NCBI GenBank assembly: GCA_008690995.1
Contig: VRMN01000024.1
Location: 1-64,000, forward strand
Reading direction: 5' to 3'
Source of the DNA: Porphyridium purpureum
Taxonomy: Eukaryota; Rhodophyta; Bangiophyceae; Porphyridiales; Porphyridiaceae
DNA length: 64,000 nucleotides
The notes under the pieces are model-generated. The model did not search any database, was not told where the DNA came from, and saw only the letters and a program-made list of their open reading frames with translations. Positions 9,958 to 19,001 of this stretch are shown piece after piece (the stretch's first letter is position 1; each line of letters starts with the position of its first letter). Position numbers and translations under genes: made by a program.

Positions 9958-10092
9958 GTCCCGCGGGTGTACTCGAATAAGGTAAAGCGGCTCCGTTTCC
10001 AGGCCCAAAATTTTACTCTGTGTTCACCCACATTTGATGGCTCCAGTGCGACAACAATCAAACGATCCATGCCACTGCCGTGTCAAGGCCCT

Positions 10093-11436
10093 CTACCGGG
10101 GGCTTTTCTCCGGCATCTTGGAGTCAGTTCTTTCGAACAAAAGCTGCACGGCGTACACAAGCGCACCCCGCACACCAAGGTCATCCGCAGTAATTACGTG
10201 CACGGGCAGGCTTTGCACCAAGTCTCGCATTCGTCCCTTCGAGACCATTGCCACTCGAAAACGCGACTCTGGGTTCACAAGTTGATCAGGTAGCATGCGG
10301 AGTAACGCCGGCGCAATGCCACCAGCAATGAACAGGCCTCCAGTCGGAACGTACTTCAAGGCAACGTTACCGACCTCAGAGCCGTATGCTGAGAGCACGA
10401 TTTCGAGAGATTGCACTGCGAGTCCATAAGCAGGCGCAAGTCGCGTGATCATGGCGCCCGGATCGCTACTTTGCATAATCTTCTCGTCGCATTCAAGGTC
10501 GACCCGTTCCGGAAACTCGGCCCGCAGGAACCTGTATACATTGAAAACGCCCTTTCCAGACACCACTCGCTCCACGGACACGTGCGGATTCACAATTTCG
10601 GGCTTTTCAAGCCGCTCGCGCAGCCGTGCCTGCATCCACTGCACCATTTTGAGCTCGAGATCAGTCTGCGGGGCAAAGTCCACGTGCCCGCCTTCCGATC
10701 CAAACACACCATACCTCCTTGCCGATGGCGACGGCGCATCCTGGCTTGTCGAGAACGGGACGACAAAGCACTCGCCCAACCCAGTTCCGGCGCCCACCAC
10801 TGCAATCACTCCATGAGGATCCGCGTTGCTACCCGGCTGAAGCGTCGTATACTCGTGCTTCTGCAGGCTCGTCACGGCGTACCCGTTCGCGGCAAAATCA
10901 TTCAGCAACACGCAAGGAAATCCAAACGCCCTCCGCATCTCATAGCCATCCACCACCCAATCCGCTCGGTTCGTGAACGTAATCGAGTTGTCTCTGACGA
11001 CGCCTGCCACAGCAAAGCACGCCATGACGATCGACTTCCGACTAGGGAGCACACGCAGACTATCGCTGCACGTCAAAAGAAAGGTATCCACAACCTCATC
11101 GAACGATTTGTAGTCGTCATTCTTGTACTTCACACTGGCCACCGGCTCCAACCCTCCGGACAGCGATGAGGGCGAGTGCAAACTCGGGCGAGGAAACAGA
11201 GAAAGGCGAGAGTTCGTCCCTCCGACATCAGCCGCCACAACAAATTCGACGCTCAACGCACTTCCACTTCCATTTTGCAGGGCCGACGCATTCCAACGAG
11301 GTTTCCAGTGGCGCCTGCGGGCGGACGCGCACGTGTTCAGTCTCCAGTTGCGACCACGTACCTCGCGCGCAGGAATGCTGGGTTCCAGGAGGAAGTCCCG
11401 TCCAATGGTCGGGATGAACGCATCCACCAATCGCAT
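10093..11436 (-). CDS. Bacterial-type glucokinase with N-terminal extension
   Basis: This catalyses ATP-dependent phosphorylation of glucose. The chosen start is ATG 11436 (an in-frame GTG lies 12 bases upstream). About 70 residues rich in Arg and Trp precede the kinase domain, which suggests a plastid or mitochondrial targeting peptide. The phosphate-1 motif VAADVGGTNSRLSLF, the glucose-binding region LLNDFAANGYAV, the GAGTGLGECFVV loop, SEGGHVDFAP and FIAGGIAPALL are those of the bacterial Glk family rather than eukaryotic hexokinase. The C-terminus is conserved until MRDLVQSLPVHVI. Bacterial-type glucokinases are known in red algae. Two GTACAG-type motifs lie 114-134 bases upstream of this start (11550-11570). 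The organellar location is inferred. Confidence 0.88.
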   Translation of the reverse strand: MRLVDAFIPTIGRDFLLEPSIPAREVRGRNWRLNTCASARRRHWKPRWNASALQNGSGSALSVEFVVAADVGGTNSRLSLFPRPSLHSPSSLSGGLEPVASVKYKNDDYKSFDEVVDTFLLTCSDSLRVLPSRKSIVMACFAVAGVVRDNSITFTNRADWVVDGYEMRRAFGFPCVLLNDFAANGYAVTSLQKHEYTTLQPGSNADPHGVIAVVGAGTGLGECFVVPFSTSQDAPSPSARRYGVFGSEGGHVDFAPQTDLELKMVQWMQARLRERLEKPEIVNPHVSVERVVSGKGVFNVYRFLRAEFPERVDLECDEKIMQSSDPGAMITRLAPAYGLAVQSLEIVLSAYGSEVGNVALKYVPTGGLFIAGGIAPALLRMLPDQLVNPESRFRVAMVSKGRMRDLVQSLPVHVITADDLGVRGALVYAVQLLFERTDSKMPEKSPR

Positions 11437-11549
11437 CTTGTGGATCACGCGGTCGGGTGGGCGCAGCCGCGGTCAACCTCCCGCATCTACCAGTGCCCTC
11501 GCTTCCGTTGCAGCGGCAACAACAAACGGAACTACTTGGAAATGCACGA

Positions 11550-11570
11550 GGTACAGTCACTGGAGTACAG
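11550..11570. promoter_or_regulatory. Two GTACAG motifs upstream of glucokinase
   Basis: GGTACAGT at 11550-11557 and AGTACAG at 11564-11570 lie 114-134 bases before the inferred start codon. They match the motif found at other promoters of the window. Confidence 0.3.
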
Positions 11571-12652
11571 CCCAGAAGTGGCTCGGCAGCGTGCTCGGAA
11601 ACTTTCCTTGCTGGTACCCGAAAAAACCGTGGCGAGACGTGCAGAGATGCTCCCAACGGAGATGGTTGGTCCCGACGGCACACCCAAAGGCGGCTCTTAT
11701 GCTCACAGAGCCGTGCGGTAGTGCGCTCTTGAGCCAGCCATGTTGTCGCTCACTTTTGCTGGGGGAAAGGTCCTTGAAGGTCGTTCAGCACACAGTCCAG
11801 TGAGGAAGCTCCGCTTGCTCCGGCTCGAGTCCTGCGCGGTGAACGTCTCTTCTTCCTTGAGGTCCGACATAGAGGCTCTCTTACTTGTTCTCAGTGTCCC
11901 TTTCGTCCTCTTACAACCTCTTCTAGAAATGTTGGCAACTAGAATCGACGTTTATGGTCCGATGCGCTCGAGCGAAACCGACAGGTGATGAAAACGGATG
12001 TCTTCGATGGCGATGCAACGCTGTCTTCTTCTCAAGTTGCGACGACCCATCATGTCGAACGAGCTTGTTCACCAAAGGCGAACGGACGCCGGAATGCTGC
12101 TTCGAGTCTAGATACCACTCACGCAAACACCAAATTTTCTTGTCCTTTGTATTTTCTTCTCTGACTGGCGCCGTCAGACAACAAGCACTCGCAATTATAA
12201 CATTTTCAAGACTTCCGGTCAACCATAGACAACGCGTCAGCCCGCTCGAAAGTCGCTATCCTTCATCAGGGCATCGTGTTGGTGCGCAATTCCAGAGAAT
12301 TCTTCGACATTACGAGCCCTTTCCACAACCTCACGGTTCAGCTAGCCTTGGGTGCGTCGCTTTTCGAGCGCACCGATAATCGCCTGTAACAGCTGAAGCA
12401 ACAGCTGAAGCAAAACTGTGTCATGGTCCTTGTACACAGCCACCCGCCGTCTCGGCCTGTGCATGCGGGGCGCGGAAGCCTTGATGTGCCACACAAAAGC
12501 CACGAAGTGCGCAGCGCGCGATAGAGTCCTTTACACCTTTGGTATGGCGATGCGACCCAGTCGGGCTGCCGTGCGACTACTCTCTCAGATGAGCAAGTCC
12601 GCGCAGGTGGACTGCGTAGCCTAAACCTTGCCTGCGGGCCTCGCCGACGCGG

Positions 12653-12663
12653 TATATAAAAAA
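12653..12663 (+). promoter_or_regulatory. TATA-like box
   Basis: TATATAAAAAA stands in an otherwise GC-rich stretch, about 90 bases upstream of an ATG in good context at 12754. It may drive the small ORF there, or be chance. Confidence 0.25.
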
Positions 12664-12753
12664 TACATCCTCTCACGTTGGCCCGCTTAGATCATCAAGA
12701 GAGTAACAAGGTTCCAGGAGAATAACCTTTTTCATGCTCGTCCTCAGGAGACA

Positions 12754-13077
12754 ATGGCGTTCACCTTTTGTCCCACAGCTCTTACGGTTTTCTCGGGCAT
12801 GCCTGTTGATCAAGTTCTCAAACTTGCGAAACTCCCGGGCTTGAGCCCAGCCTCTTGCTCTTTGTTGAATCAGCTCCGTCATTCCTTACGAACACGCGGT
12901 GGGCAAAGAAAAAGAAACACGGTTTGCGGATCGTGTTTTGCTGCTGGCGCCCACAACCGGTGCCACTCCAAGACACCGACGTCGAAGCACACGCTCTCCG
13001 AAAATGTTCCTGTCCGTCTGCAGAGTACAATGCGCAGTCCGCGGCTCCGTTTACATGGACTCTCTTTGTCGAACTGA
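12754..13077 (+). CDS. Possible small hypothetical protein (107 aa)
   Basis: An ATG-started frame in a good eukaryotic start context (A at -3, G at +4), about 100 bases after a TATA-like box. The product is rich in Ser, Arg and Leu with scattered Cys/His and has no motif I recognise. The evidence is positional only, so this could be a chance frame. Confidence 0.15.
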   Translation: MAFTFCPTALTVFSGMPVDQVLKLAKLPGLSPASCSLLNQLRHSLRTRGGQRKRNTVCGSCFAAGAHNRCHSKTPTSKHTLSENVPVRLQSTMRSPRLRLHGLSLSN

Positions 13078-13648
13078 GCGATAGAGGCGCGATTCATTCC
13101 CAGAGCATCGTAACCAGTTTCCTGCGCCTCGCCCGGACTTGGTGAGCAGAGGCGTGTCTGAAGAGAAGTGCTATCCTTGGAAAATAGAATGATCACGCAC
13201 ACTTTTGCGGTGCGCGTTTCCAACCTGCTCACGACAAGTTTCTCATCTGCGCCAATAGCCGCACGCCCGTCGTGTCCGGTATAAAGGAGACATGGACGTG
13301 ACGGGTGTCGCTTTTCGGAAAACCTCGGAAAGCGAAGAATAAATTTTTTCCGTGTGCAAAGTTTACACGTTAATAAACCTGTTGATCGGGAGAGAATAGA
13401 CGCAATCTTACGCCTCCCATCAATTGACACTCTTGACGGGAGACGAACCAGCCAGAGGTCCGCAGGCAGATCATTTGCTCTCGCTGAAGCAGGTTACTTT
13501 GACACTCACAATTTGCAACAATTTACTCAAAATCGATTTTCGTTGAAGTCTCAATCACTCCCACGTGCGGTGACCGAGTTGGCCCGAGAAGATTGCCAAC
13601 ATACAGTCTGACAGGATTTGGCGCTGATTCAAGCGGTTGTTCGTCGGC

Positions 13649-13999
13649 TCAAGTTAGCTTGAACAATCTCGCAATCAACGCCAAATCGCGCTGGCCGCAT
13701 TGAGCATTCGATAGTTGGCTCATCACACGCTCCAGCACATGGACATTAAGCATTTGACCAGATTCCTTTGACGTACCTATTGACGCGAGACTGTCCGCCT
13801 TGCTGTTTTCCTTGCGCGGGACCCACATCACTTGGAACGGCCGAATGCATCGGATCACCAGCATGCGCGCAAGCAGAGCGTTCAAGAGCAGCCCGTCGTA
13901 CGACGCGGGCGCTTTCGTGCGAGACTTGTGAAGGATTTCAATGCTCTTGTTGTCGAGTATCTGAAAGGCGTCCGAAATGGCCTTGGAGTCGGTGCGCAT
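13649..13999 (-). CDS. C-terminal half of the RNase H domain
   Basis: 116 codons starting MRTDSKAISDAFQ, which corresponds to the third catalytic Asp region (Y/R-TDS) of RNase H1. Near its middle is VMWVPRKENSKADSLA, equivalent to the VPGH...ADxLA end with the fourth Asp. It therefore completes the fold begun upstream. The handle region is replaced by unrelated sequence. Confidence 0.5.
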   Translation of the reverse strand: MRTDSKAISDAFQILDNKSIEILHKSRTKAPASYDGLLLNALLARMLVIRCIRPFQVMWVPRKENSKADSLASIGTSKESGQMLNVHVLERVMSQLSNAQCGQRDLALIARLFKLT

Positions 14000-14056
14000 C
14001 TCCGCTGGTCGGCCACAATGAAGCGCTCGCCTGATTTCCGAATGCCCTTCTCCAAG

Positions 14057-15940
14057 CTATATCCATGAATCGGAAATAATTTGTTCCAGACCACAAATCC
14101 CTGCAATCATTTCGGCGTGCACTGACGTCGTCGGTTGATCCTGAAAGCCAGCCGCGATGTTGCGCGCATCGTCTGGCCCGAAATATACACCGATCCCGCG
14201 CTTGGACGACATTTGGCAGTGCGAGCCATCTACAGCGACAATATCGCTTTCCAGCATGCCGTCGGGACTTTCTGGCAGCTCGGCGGCCAACTCGTTGGTA
14301 AGCCGGCCATCCGTGAAGAAAGAAACCTCGCCGACTGGACCAAGCCTGGACCACATCCAATTTGACCATCGCTTCAGACATAACCGTGACGGTTCGTTTG
14401 GTTCCCACCAAATTGACACGTTGCAGAGCGTCTTCAAGAGCATCAGACGGAGATCAACGGAGTGCCAGAGCTCTTTCGGCGGCAACTTCTGCCATGGGAA
14501 TGTCGCTCTTTCTGTCGACAAATGAGCAAACACTAACTTCAGCTCTAGATGTCCAAAGTGCTGACCAACCCAAGTCTGGTACAGTAGGTAGTTCAACGTC
14601 AGAAGGAGTGCCTCGAGCTCGACATGGGCCGGGCTGCTCTGCTCATTTGCCAAGAAGGACACAGATGTGTTCCTCCGATCCCTCACTCCAAAATGCAGAA
14701 CCACTTGGCCGCGGCCAGTCTTGACCTTGCTCGAGACATGGACGGAGACTGGCGAGCGCGGCAAGTGCTGTTTGTGTGTCGATTCGGATACATCAATATT
14801 GCTTGGACGTACTATTTCAGGCTCGAGAGTGACATCCGACCTCGAAAGCTGCTTCACGACGTCCTCGTCAACTAGCTTGCAATACGCAAGTGCGTCTTCC
14901 ACATTGTCAAAGCGCTTACCACGAGCGCCGGGTACACCACAAGTCAGGTTACGAAAATCCTGGTCACTAAACACAATACCTCGAAATCTGCCCTTGCCTC
15001 GCTGCATGGCGTAGAACCTTTTAATCGCCGCCACATCTTGACCCGAGCGGCCATTGGTAGTTGCCGTATCGAAGCTCGTGCAACATTCGCTTTTCCATCC
15101 TGAGACACCATCAGTCGAGGCGCGAAAGTTTTCACTAGGGAAGACCACAGCATTGATCCTGTCTTTGCCAATTTTTCTGCCGTCGGATACTTCGTTTTCA
15201 ATGCCATTCCCCAAGCAACCCAACCTCTGTCTATCTGCCTCTTTGTTGACACCACATACCAATGAGGATGCTGTCAACGGCAACCTATCGGATCTCGGGT
15301 TCTGCGCAATTTCTTTGTTGGGGTTAGATGAAGTGCAGTACGCGATTGCGTCACTGAGCGAAGGAAACTGCATGCCCTGGCCTTGACGGCTTTCGCCTCC
15401 ATTCATGAACGCATTGTACATGTCGGGGGAAAAAACCACGCCTGTAAAGCCGTTCTTGCCATTCTGCACCGCGTAAAATGTTGATTCGAGAGGCGTGTTT
15501 TGAGCAGCAAAAAATGCCGTCACGTCATCAACATTTTCGCACACCTTCGTATGAAACTCCGAAACGCCGAGCGTTTGGGCTTCGAATTCCTTTCCCGTGA
15601 AAACGATGCCTCGAAATCTCTCCCTCCCGTTCGCAATTGCGTACATGATCGACGTCTTGATGATCGTGTCAGATTCTTCGTTTCGATGCAGTGAAGTCCC
15701 TGCTGTGAAAGTGGATGATTGCCGTTCCGCAGAATGCACATTCAGTTGACTGGATGTGCAGAATGCAATAGCTTTGCGTAGGTCTGAAAAAGATTGTCCG
15801 CGGAAAGACAATCCTGTTTTGTGAATGCAAGCATAATATTCCTCAGCGGAAAACAAAACACACGAGCCCATCTGAAAGAACTGCAAACCATGGAACGGCC
15901 CTTCTAAGGTGCTATTATGTGACTCAAAGAAGTCCTTCAC
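14057..15940 (-). CDS. Hybrid-binding domains plus RNase H-like region of the same locus
   Basis: An open stretch of 627 codons. The first about 340 residues hold four or five further units (YAIANGRERFRGIVFTGKEF, YAVQNGKNGFTGVVF, FYAMQRGKGRFRGIVFSDQDF). Next is a degenerate RNase H-like region (VVLHFGVRDRRN...HVELEALLLTLNYLL). The final region, VAVDGSHCQMSSKRGIGVYF...SVHAEMIAGICGLEQI, closely follows the first half of RNase H1, with its first catalytic Asp and the helix Glu. The remaining catalytic residues lie downstream in the 13649-13999 segment. Confidence 0.6.
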   Translation of the reverse strand: MKDFFESHNSTLEGPFHGLQFFQMGSCVLFSAEEYYACIHKTGLSFRGQSFSDLRKAIAFCTSSQLNVHSAERQSSTFTAGTSLHRNEESDTIIKTSIMYAIANGRERFRGIVFTGKEFEAQTLGVSEFHTKVCENVDDVTAFFAAQNTPLESTFYAVQNGKNGFTGVVFSPDMYNAFMNGGESRQGQGMQFPSLSDAIAYCTSSNPNKEIAQNPRSDRLPLTASSLVCGVNKEADRQRLGCLGNGIENEVSDGRKIGKDRINAVVFPSENFRASTDGVSGWKSECCTSFDTATTNGRSGQDVAAIKRFYAMQRGKGRFRGIVFSDQDFRNLTCGVPGARGKRFDNVEDALAYCKLVDEDVVKQLSRSDVTLEPEIVRPSNIDVSESTHKQHLPRSPVSVHVSSKVKTGRGQVVLHFGVRDRRNTSVSFLANEQSSPAHVELEALLLTLNYLLYQTWVGQHFGHLELKLVFAHLSTERATFPWQKLPPKELWHSVDLRLMLLKTLCNVSIWWEPNEPSRLCLKRWSNWMWSRLGPVGEVSFFTDGRLTNELAAELPESPDGMLESDIVAVDGSHCQMSSKRGIGVYFGPDDARNIAAGFQDQPTTSVHAEMIAGICGLEQIISDSWI

Positions 15941-17427
15941 ATCATCGATATCCGTACAGCGCTTTCCCTTGAATCCAGTAACTCCATCTGCCAGTGCGCA
16001 AAATTCAGGAAGCGAGAAAATAAGTCCTCGAAATGCATTTTGCCGTGTTGAACAGCATAAATGGGTGATATTGTAGAGCTCGAAGAGCTTGTTTTGCTCT
16101 CCTTCTCCGATTCTCCGCTGTTCGCTTCTTTCGATAAAACCGATTCAGGCGATTTCGAGTCTCTTACACCTACTTTTCGAGCGAGTGCAGGTGCTGGAAA
16201 CTCGGAGAGTTGCCGTGATCTCTCGGCACCCAGTTCATTCCACTCTGTTGCGAAGAACGGGTCCTCGGGTGTCATGCAGAATGTGACGGCTTCATTCAGA
16301 TTAAAACACTTTTTGACTCGGTGCTGATCGCTTTCGCTTCCACTCATCAGCGCTTGGTGCGCATCGGACGAAAAACCCACCACTTTACAAAGGTGCTTGC
16401 CTTCTTGCACCACGAAGTATGGTGGCTTGACAGGTTCACCGTGACCCTCAAAAAATGTTATGACAGTGAAAATGTTTCCACACTTTTTGGCTTTCCAGTT
16501 TGAAACACCTGGCGTCTTGGTCATAAATTGACGTGCCGTGAAAACGATCCCTCGAAAATGGTTCGCGCCGTGCAGAATAGCGTACATTGGGAGAGTGGCT
16601 TTCTTCGTCGCTTCACTCCGATGAGGATTGCGCTCTCCCTGTAAGCCACCGTTTTCCCTTCTAGGACTCGAGCTACCTTTTCCAGATGCCGAACACGATC
16701 CTGTGCAGTATGAAATGGCTTGATCCAAGTCCACGAACTGCTTGCCTGGCTTATCAACCTGGGAGCAACCCTTCGTGAGAAAATCGAAATCGCGCGATGA
16801 GAATACAACACCACAAAACGCACTCACGCCATTCTTGATGGCGTAAAACGGTGGTCGAATGGCATGTGCATCGTTCTCGAAGCAGTAAATGGTACCTTCA
16901 CGAGCGGTTGGACATTGCTTGCCAATAAATCCTGAGACTCCATCTGTCCATGCACGAAACTGAGATTCCGAGAAGACAAGGGCCTTCACATTGTCCTTTC
17001 CACTTCGTATGGCGTACACCGGAAACCTTCTGTCCGGTCTACTCTTCGCTGCGGGGTGGATCTGAGACCTCCTGCCGTCAAGACCAGCCCTCAGGATACT
17101 GTCAAGCGGTTCCGAAAGCTCTGAAGTCGAGTTTCTCGTGCGAGATGCACAAGCTGGCTTCGACGTTGTCAGAGTGCCTCTAAGTGATGTGCAATAAGTC
17201 ATCGCTTCGTCAAAGTTCTGACATACTTTTCCAGGCCCCGAGGAGCCAGCTGGACACATCCAGCTCTGGAAATCGCGCCGCGTGAACACTACACCACACA
17301 TTCCGTTCCTACCGTACCGGATGGCGAAGAACGGAGGTGCTTGCGGTAATCCTGCACTGCTGCAGAAAACTAGCGCCTCAGTAGTGTTACGAAAGCTCTT
17401 TGCCTTGACTTCGCTTACTCCCTTCAC
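15937..17427 (-). CDS. Hybrid-binding-domain array, upstream part of the RNase H1-like locus
   Basis: An open stretch of 496 codons holding about six hybrid-binding-like units. Recognisable unit cores include FFAIRYGRNGMCGVVFTRRDF, YAIRSGKDNVKALVF, YAIKNGVSAFCGVVF and YAILHGANHFRGIVF. Each is followed by a GVS/GK.C turn and an (A/E)..YC helix end. Linkers are Ser/Arg/Lys-rich. The units differ considerably from each other, so they were duplicated long ago rather than by recent slippage. The first residues are the end of a unit whose beginning lies outside this stretch. Confidence 0.55.
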   Translation of the reverse strand: MKGVSEVKAKSFRNTTEALVFCSSAGLPQAPPFFAIRYGRNGMCGVVFTRRDFQSWMCPAGSSGPGKVCQNFDEAMTYCTSLRGTLTTSKPACASRTRNSTSELSEPLDSILRAGLDGRRSQIHPAAKSRPDRRFPVYAIRSGKDNVKALVFSESQFRAWTDGVSGFIGKQCPTAREGTIYCFENDAHAIRPPFYAIKNGVSAFCGVVFSSRDFDFLTKGCSQVDKPGKQFVDLDQAISYCTGSCSASGKGSSSPRRENGGLQGERNPHRSEATKKATLPMYAILHGANHFRGIVFTARQFMTKTPGVSNWKAKKCGNIFTVITFFEGHGEPVKPPYFVVQEGKHLCKVVGFSSDAHQALMSGSESDQHRVKKCFNLNEAVTFCMTPEDPFFATEWNELGAERSRQLSEFPAPALARKVGVRDSKSPESVLSKEANSGESEKESKTSSSSSTISPIYAVQHGKMHFEDLFSRFLNFAHWQMELLDSRESAVRISMM

Positions 17428-17493
17428 GAGTGCATGATAATGCTCCGAGGAAAAAACGATTCCTCAAAAGCCCTGCCGTCCATGCCTTATGGC

Positions 17494-17838
17494 TTAGAAT
17501 CTCACAGCTTCTGCGCTACTCCCCTTTAAGCCACTCCACCGAGATGAATCATCATCTCCCACTTCTTTGCCCCCAAGATGCTCGAGATCGGTAGATTCCT
17601 GCAGAGCTGCACAAAAAACATCATCGCGCTCTCCGGCTGAGTCCCGCTGCGCAGAACAGCTGTCCATGACCGTTGATTCCGCCAGCATGCAACCCAATAC
17701 TAACCGCGCCCTGCTGCTTTCATGTATCTCGATTTTTTTTTCCTTTTTTTCCGAGCGACACGTTTCCAAGCCTAGCTCACAGCAAGTGACTCGTGTATCA
17801 CCGGGTCGAGTACGCAACGCGCTTGCCGCACAGCACAT
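17494..17838 (-). CDS. N-terminal leader segment of the RNase H1-like locus
   Basis: An open segment from ATG 17838 (115 codons). Its first 40 residues are Cys/Arg-rich and it ends in SSAEAVRF, directly before the first hybrid-binding-like unit. I see no known domain in it. Its start codon is only 15 bases from the start codon of the divergent gene at 17854, so one of the two true starts probably lies further inside. Confidence 0.35.
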   Translation of the reverse strand: MCCAASALRTRPGDTRVTCCELGLETCRSEKKEKKIEIHESSRARLVLGCMLAESTVMDSCSAQRDSAGERDDVFCAALQESTDLEHLGGKEVGDDDSSRWSGLKGSSAEAVRF

Positions 17839-17853
17839 CAACCTCCGTCAACA

Positions 17854-18954
17854 ATGGATGAGACCAGAGACCGTTCGCTCCGTCCAGTTCACAAGGTCGG
17901 GGCCAGCTTCAACCTGGGCCCGAACGCGCGAGTTCGCTTTTCAGCTTTCTCTGGTAAAAATGAGCATTTTAATATGAACACCAGTTCCGGGTTTTCGTTT
18001 TGCATGCGAGTCAACCGCATCAACAGCATGAATGGCAGCAGCAGCTGTGACGAGCAGAAAGGGATTCGGATGCAGATGGATCGCATGGCGTTCATAAAAG
18101 GTCCTGGAGCGGCCGCGCTTCTGCGGCAGCGTGACGAACGGCGGACGCGGGCATGTGGACTGCAGCGCGGGAGCAGCTCTGCGCAGGCAAACACGGCTGA
18201 ACGGGGCGATGTCATCGCAGTAAGCCGGCGTGGCAGTCGTCACATGGTGTGCTGTGGAGAGCTCCAGGATCAAGACAAGCAAGCCAATGCCGACAGGTTA
18301 AAGTTGCTGCTGCGAGAGTACGACGATATGGCGCTGTTTGCGACGCAAGTGGGAATAGACCGGGGCCCGCTAGCGCAGTATGTGCTGCGAAAAGCACTCA
18401 ACCTGCCTCTTCCGCAAAAATTCAGTGCGGACCCGCAGCTCAACACAAATGATCACACACTGGCCGCTGCGCTCCGCGAAGTCAGTGAGTTGTCGCAAAC
18501 CCCTGAGCAAGATGGCGAGAGCCTAGTACGCATCAGCGAGTTCAGCGGCGAACACACGTGGAAGAATGTGCTGTGCTTGGCACGGGGTGATAGCACAGTG
18601 TCGTGGGTACCGAACGGCAGCTCGCTGAACTACAGGCTCCGCAAATTGCCGCAAGAGTACGCGGCACGCGTTGAGGGCGAGCTAGAATGCTCTTACGCAA
18701 TGATGGGTGGGTTTGTGTCTGGATCGATGGTTTGCCCATGCAGTGCCGAGTACGAGCAGCGTGAAATCAGGATTGCTGTTGAATGCTCTACGCCTAGCCG
18801 AACTCGAGGAGCACCTTTTGTGCGCGCGGCCGTCCCGGATTCTGTGCTGTGGACGCAGTCCTGGTCGGCGGTGTACTGTAAAGACCGCCTGCTGGTGCTG
18901 GTGAATAGGGCCTCCGGCGGATTATACGCTCTTGCTGGCACCGCGGTACGGTAG
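17854..18954 (+). CDS. Unknown protein, possibly organelle-targeted (366 aa)
   Basis: An uninterrupted frame from ATG 17854. The first about 130 residues are rich in Arg, Ser, Gly and Met with few acidic residues, and end near SRRGSRHMVCCGE, which would fit a transit peptide. The rest looks folded: an amphipathic helix LKLLLREYDDMALFATQVG, then beta-rich segments (NVLCLARGDSTVSWV, RVEGELECSYAMMGGFVSGSMVCPC, LWTQSWSAVYCKDRLLVLVN). I recognise no family. It is divergent from the RNase H1-like locus and its stop is 47 bases from the convergent PH-domain gene. Confidence 0.55.
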   Translation: MDETRDRSLRPVHKVGASFNLGPNARVRFSAFSGKNEHFNMNTSSGFSFCMRVNRINSMNGSSSCDEQKGIRMQMDRMAFIKGPGAAALLRQRDERRTRACGLQRGSSSAQANTAERGDVIAVSRRGSRHMVCCGELQDQDKQANADRLKLLLREYDDMALFATQVGIDRGPLAQYVLRKALNLPLPQKFSADPQLNTNDHTLAAALREVSELSQTPEQDGESLVRISEFSGEHTWKNVLCLARGDSTVSWVPNGSSLNYRLRKLPQEYAARVEGELECSYAMMGGFVSGSMVCPCSAEYEQREIRIAVECSTPSRTRGAPFVRAAVPDSVLWTQSWSAVYCKDRLLVLVNRASGGLYALAGTAVR

Positions 18955-19001
18955 AATCCAGTGAACATACTTTAATGAGCGGAAGACCCGCGCGTGCGCG
19001 C

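Larger units (their letters stand above)
11571..13648. other. Intergenic stretch with no confident gene
   Basis: About 2 kb with only short open frames on both strands and no recognisable protein, tRNA or transposon part. The only organised signal is a TATA-like box near 12653 followed by a short ORF. Several frames of 60-180 codons exist, but they lack recognisable motifs and mostly begin at non-ATG codons. Confidence 0.5.
13649..17838 (-). pseudogene. RNase H1-like locus with about twelve hybrid-binding domains, interrupted
   Basis: Read on the minus strand, the region begins with a short non-repetitive leader, then about twelve copies of a 45-50 residue unit spaced about 75-80 residues apart. 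The unit pattern is YAIxxGxxxFxGIVFSxxxF...GVSG..GKxC.....A..YC. This matches the RNase H1 N-terminal hybrid-binding fold shared with caulimovirus viroplasmin, which binds RNA/DNA hybrids. After the array come RNase H-like regions, the last with the D-E-D-D residues of RNase H1 in order. Ordinary RNase H1 has one or two such units. The reading frame is interrupted about four times, so the locus is a decayed gene, needs splicing, or has assembly errors. I treat it as a host RNase H1 relative rather than a virus copy, though a viral origin of the repeat cannot be excluded. Confidence 0.65.

Noticed and set aside
10411-11169. 252-codon plus-strand frame over glucokinase
   Set aside because: Antisense of a clearly coding gene; no recognisable domain.
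12879-13430. 183-codon minus-strand frame
   Set aside because: Starts at a non-ATG codon, composition is irregular and no motif or neighbour supports it.
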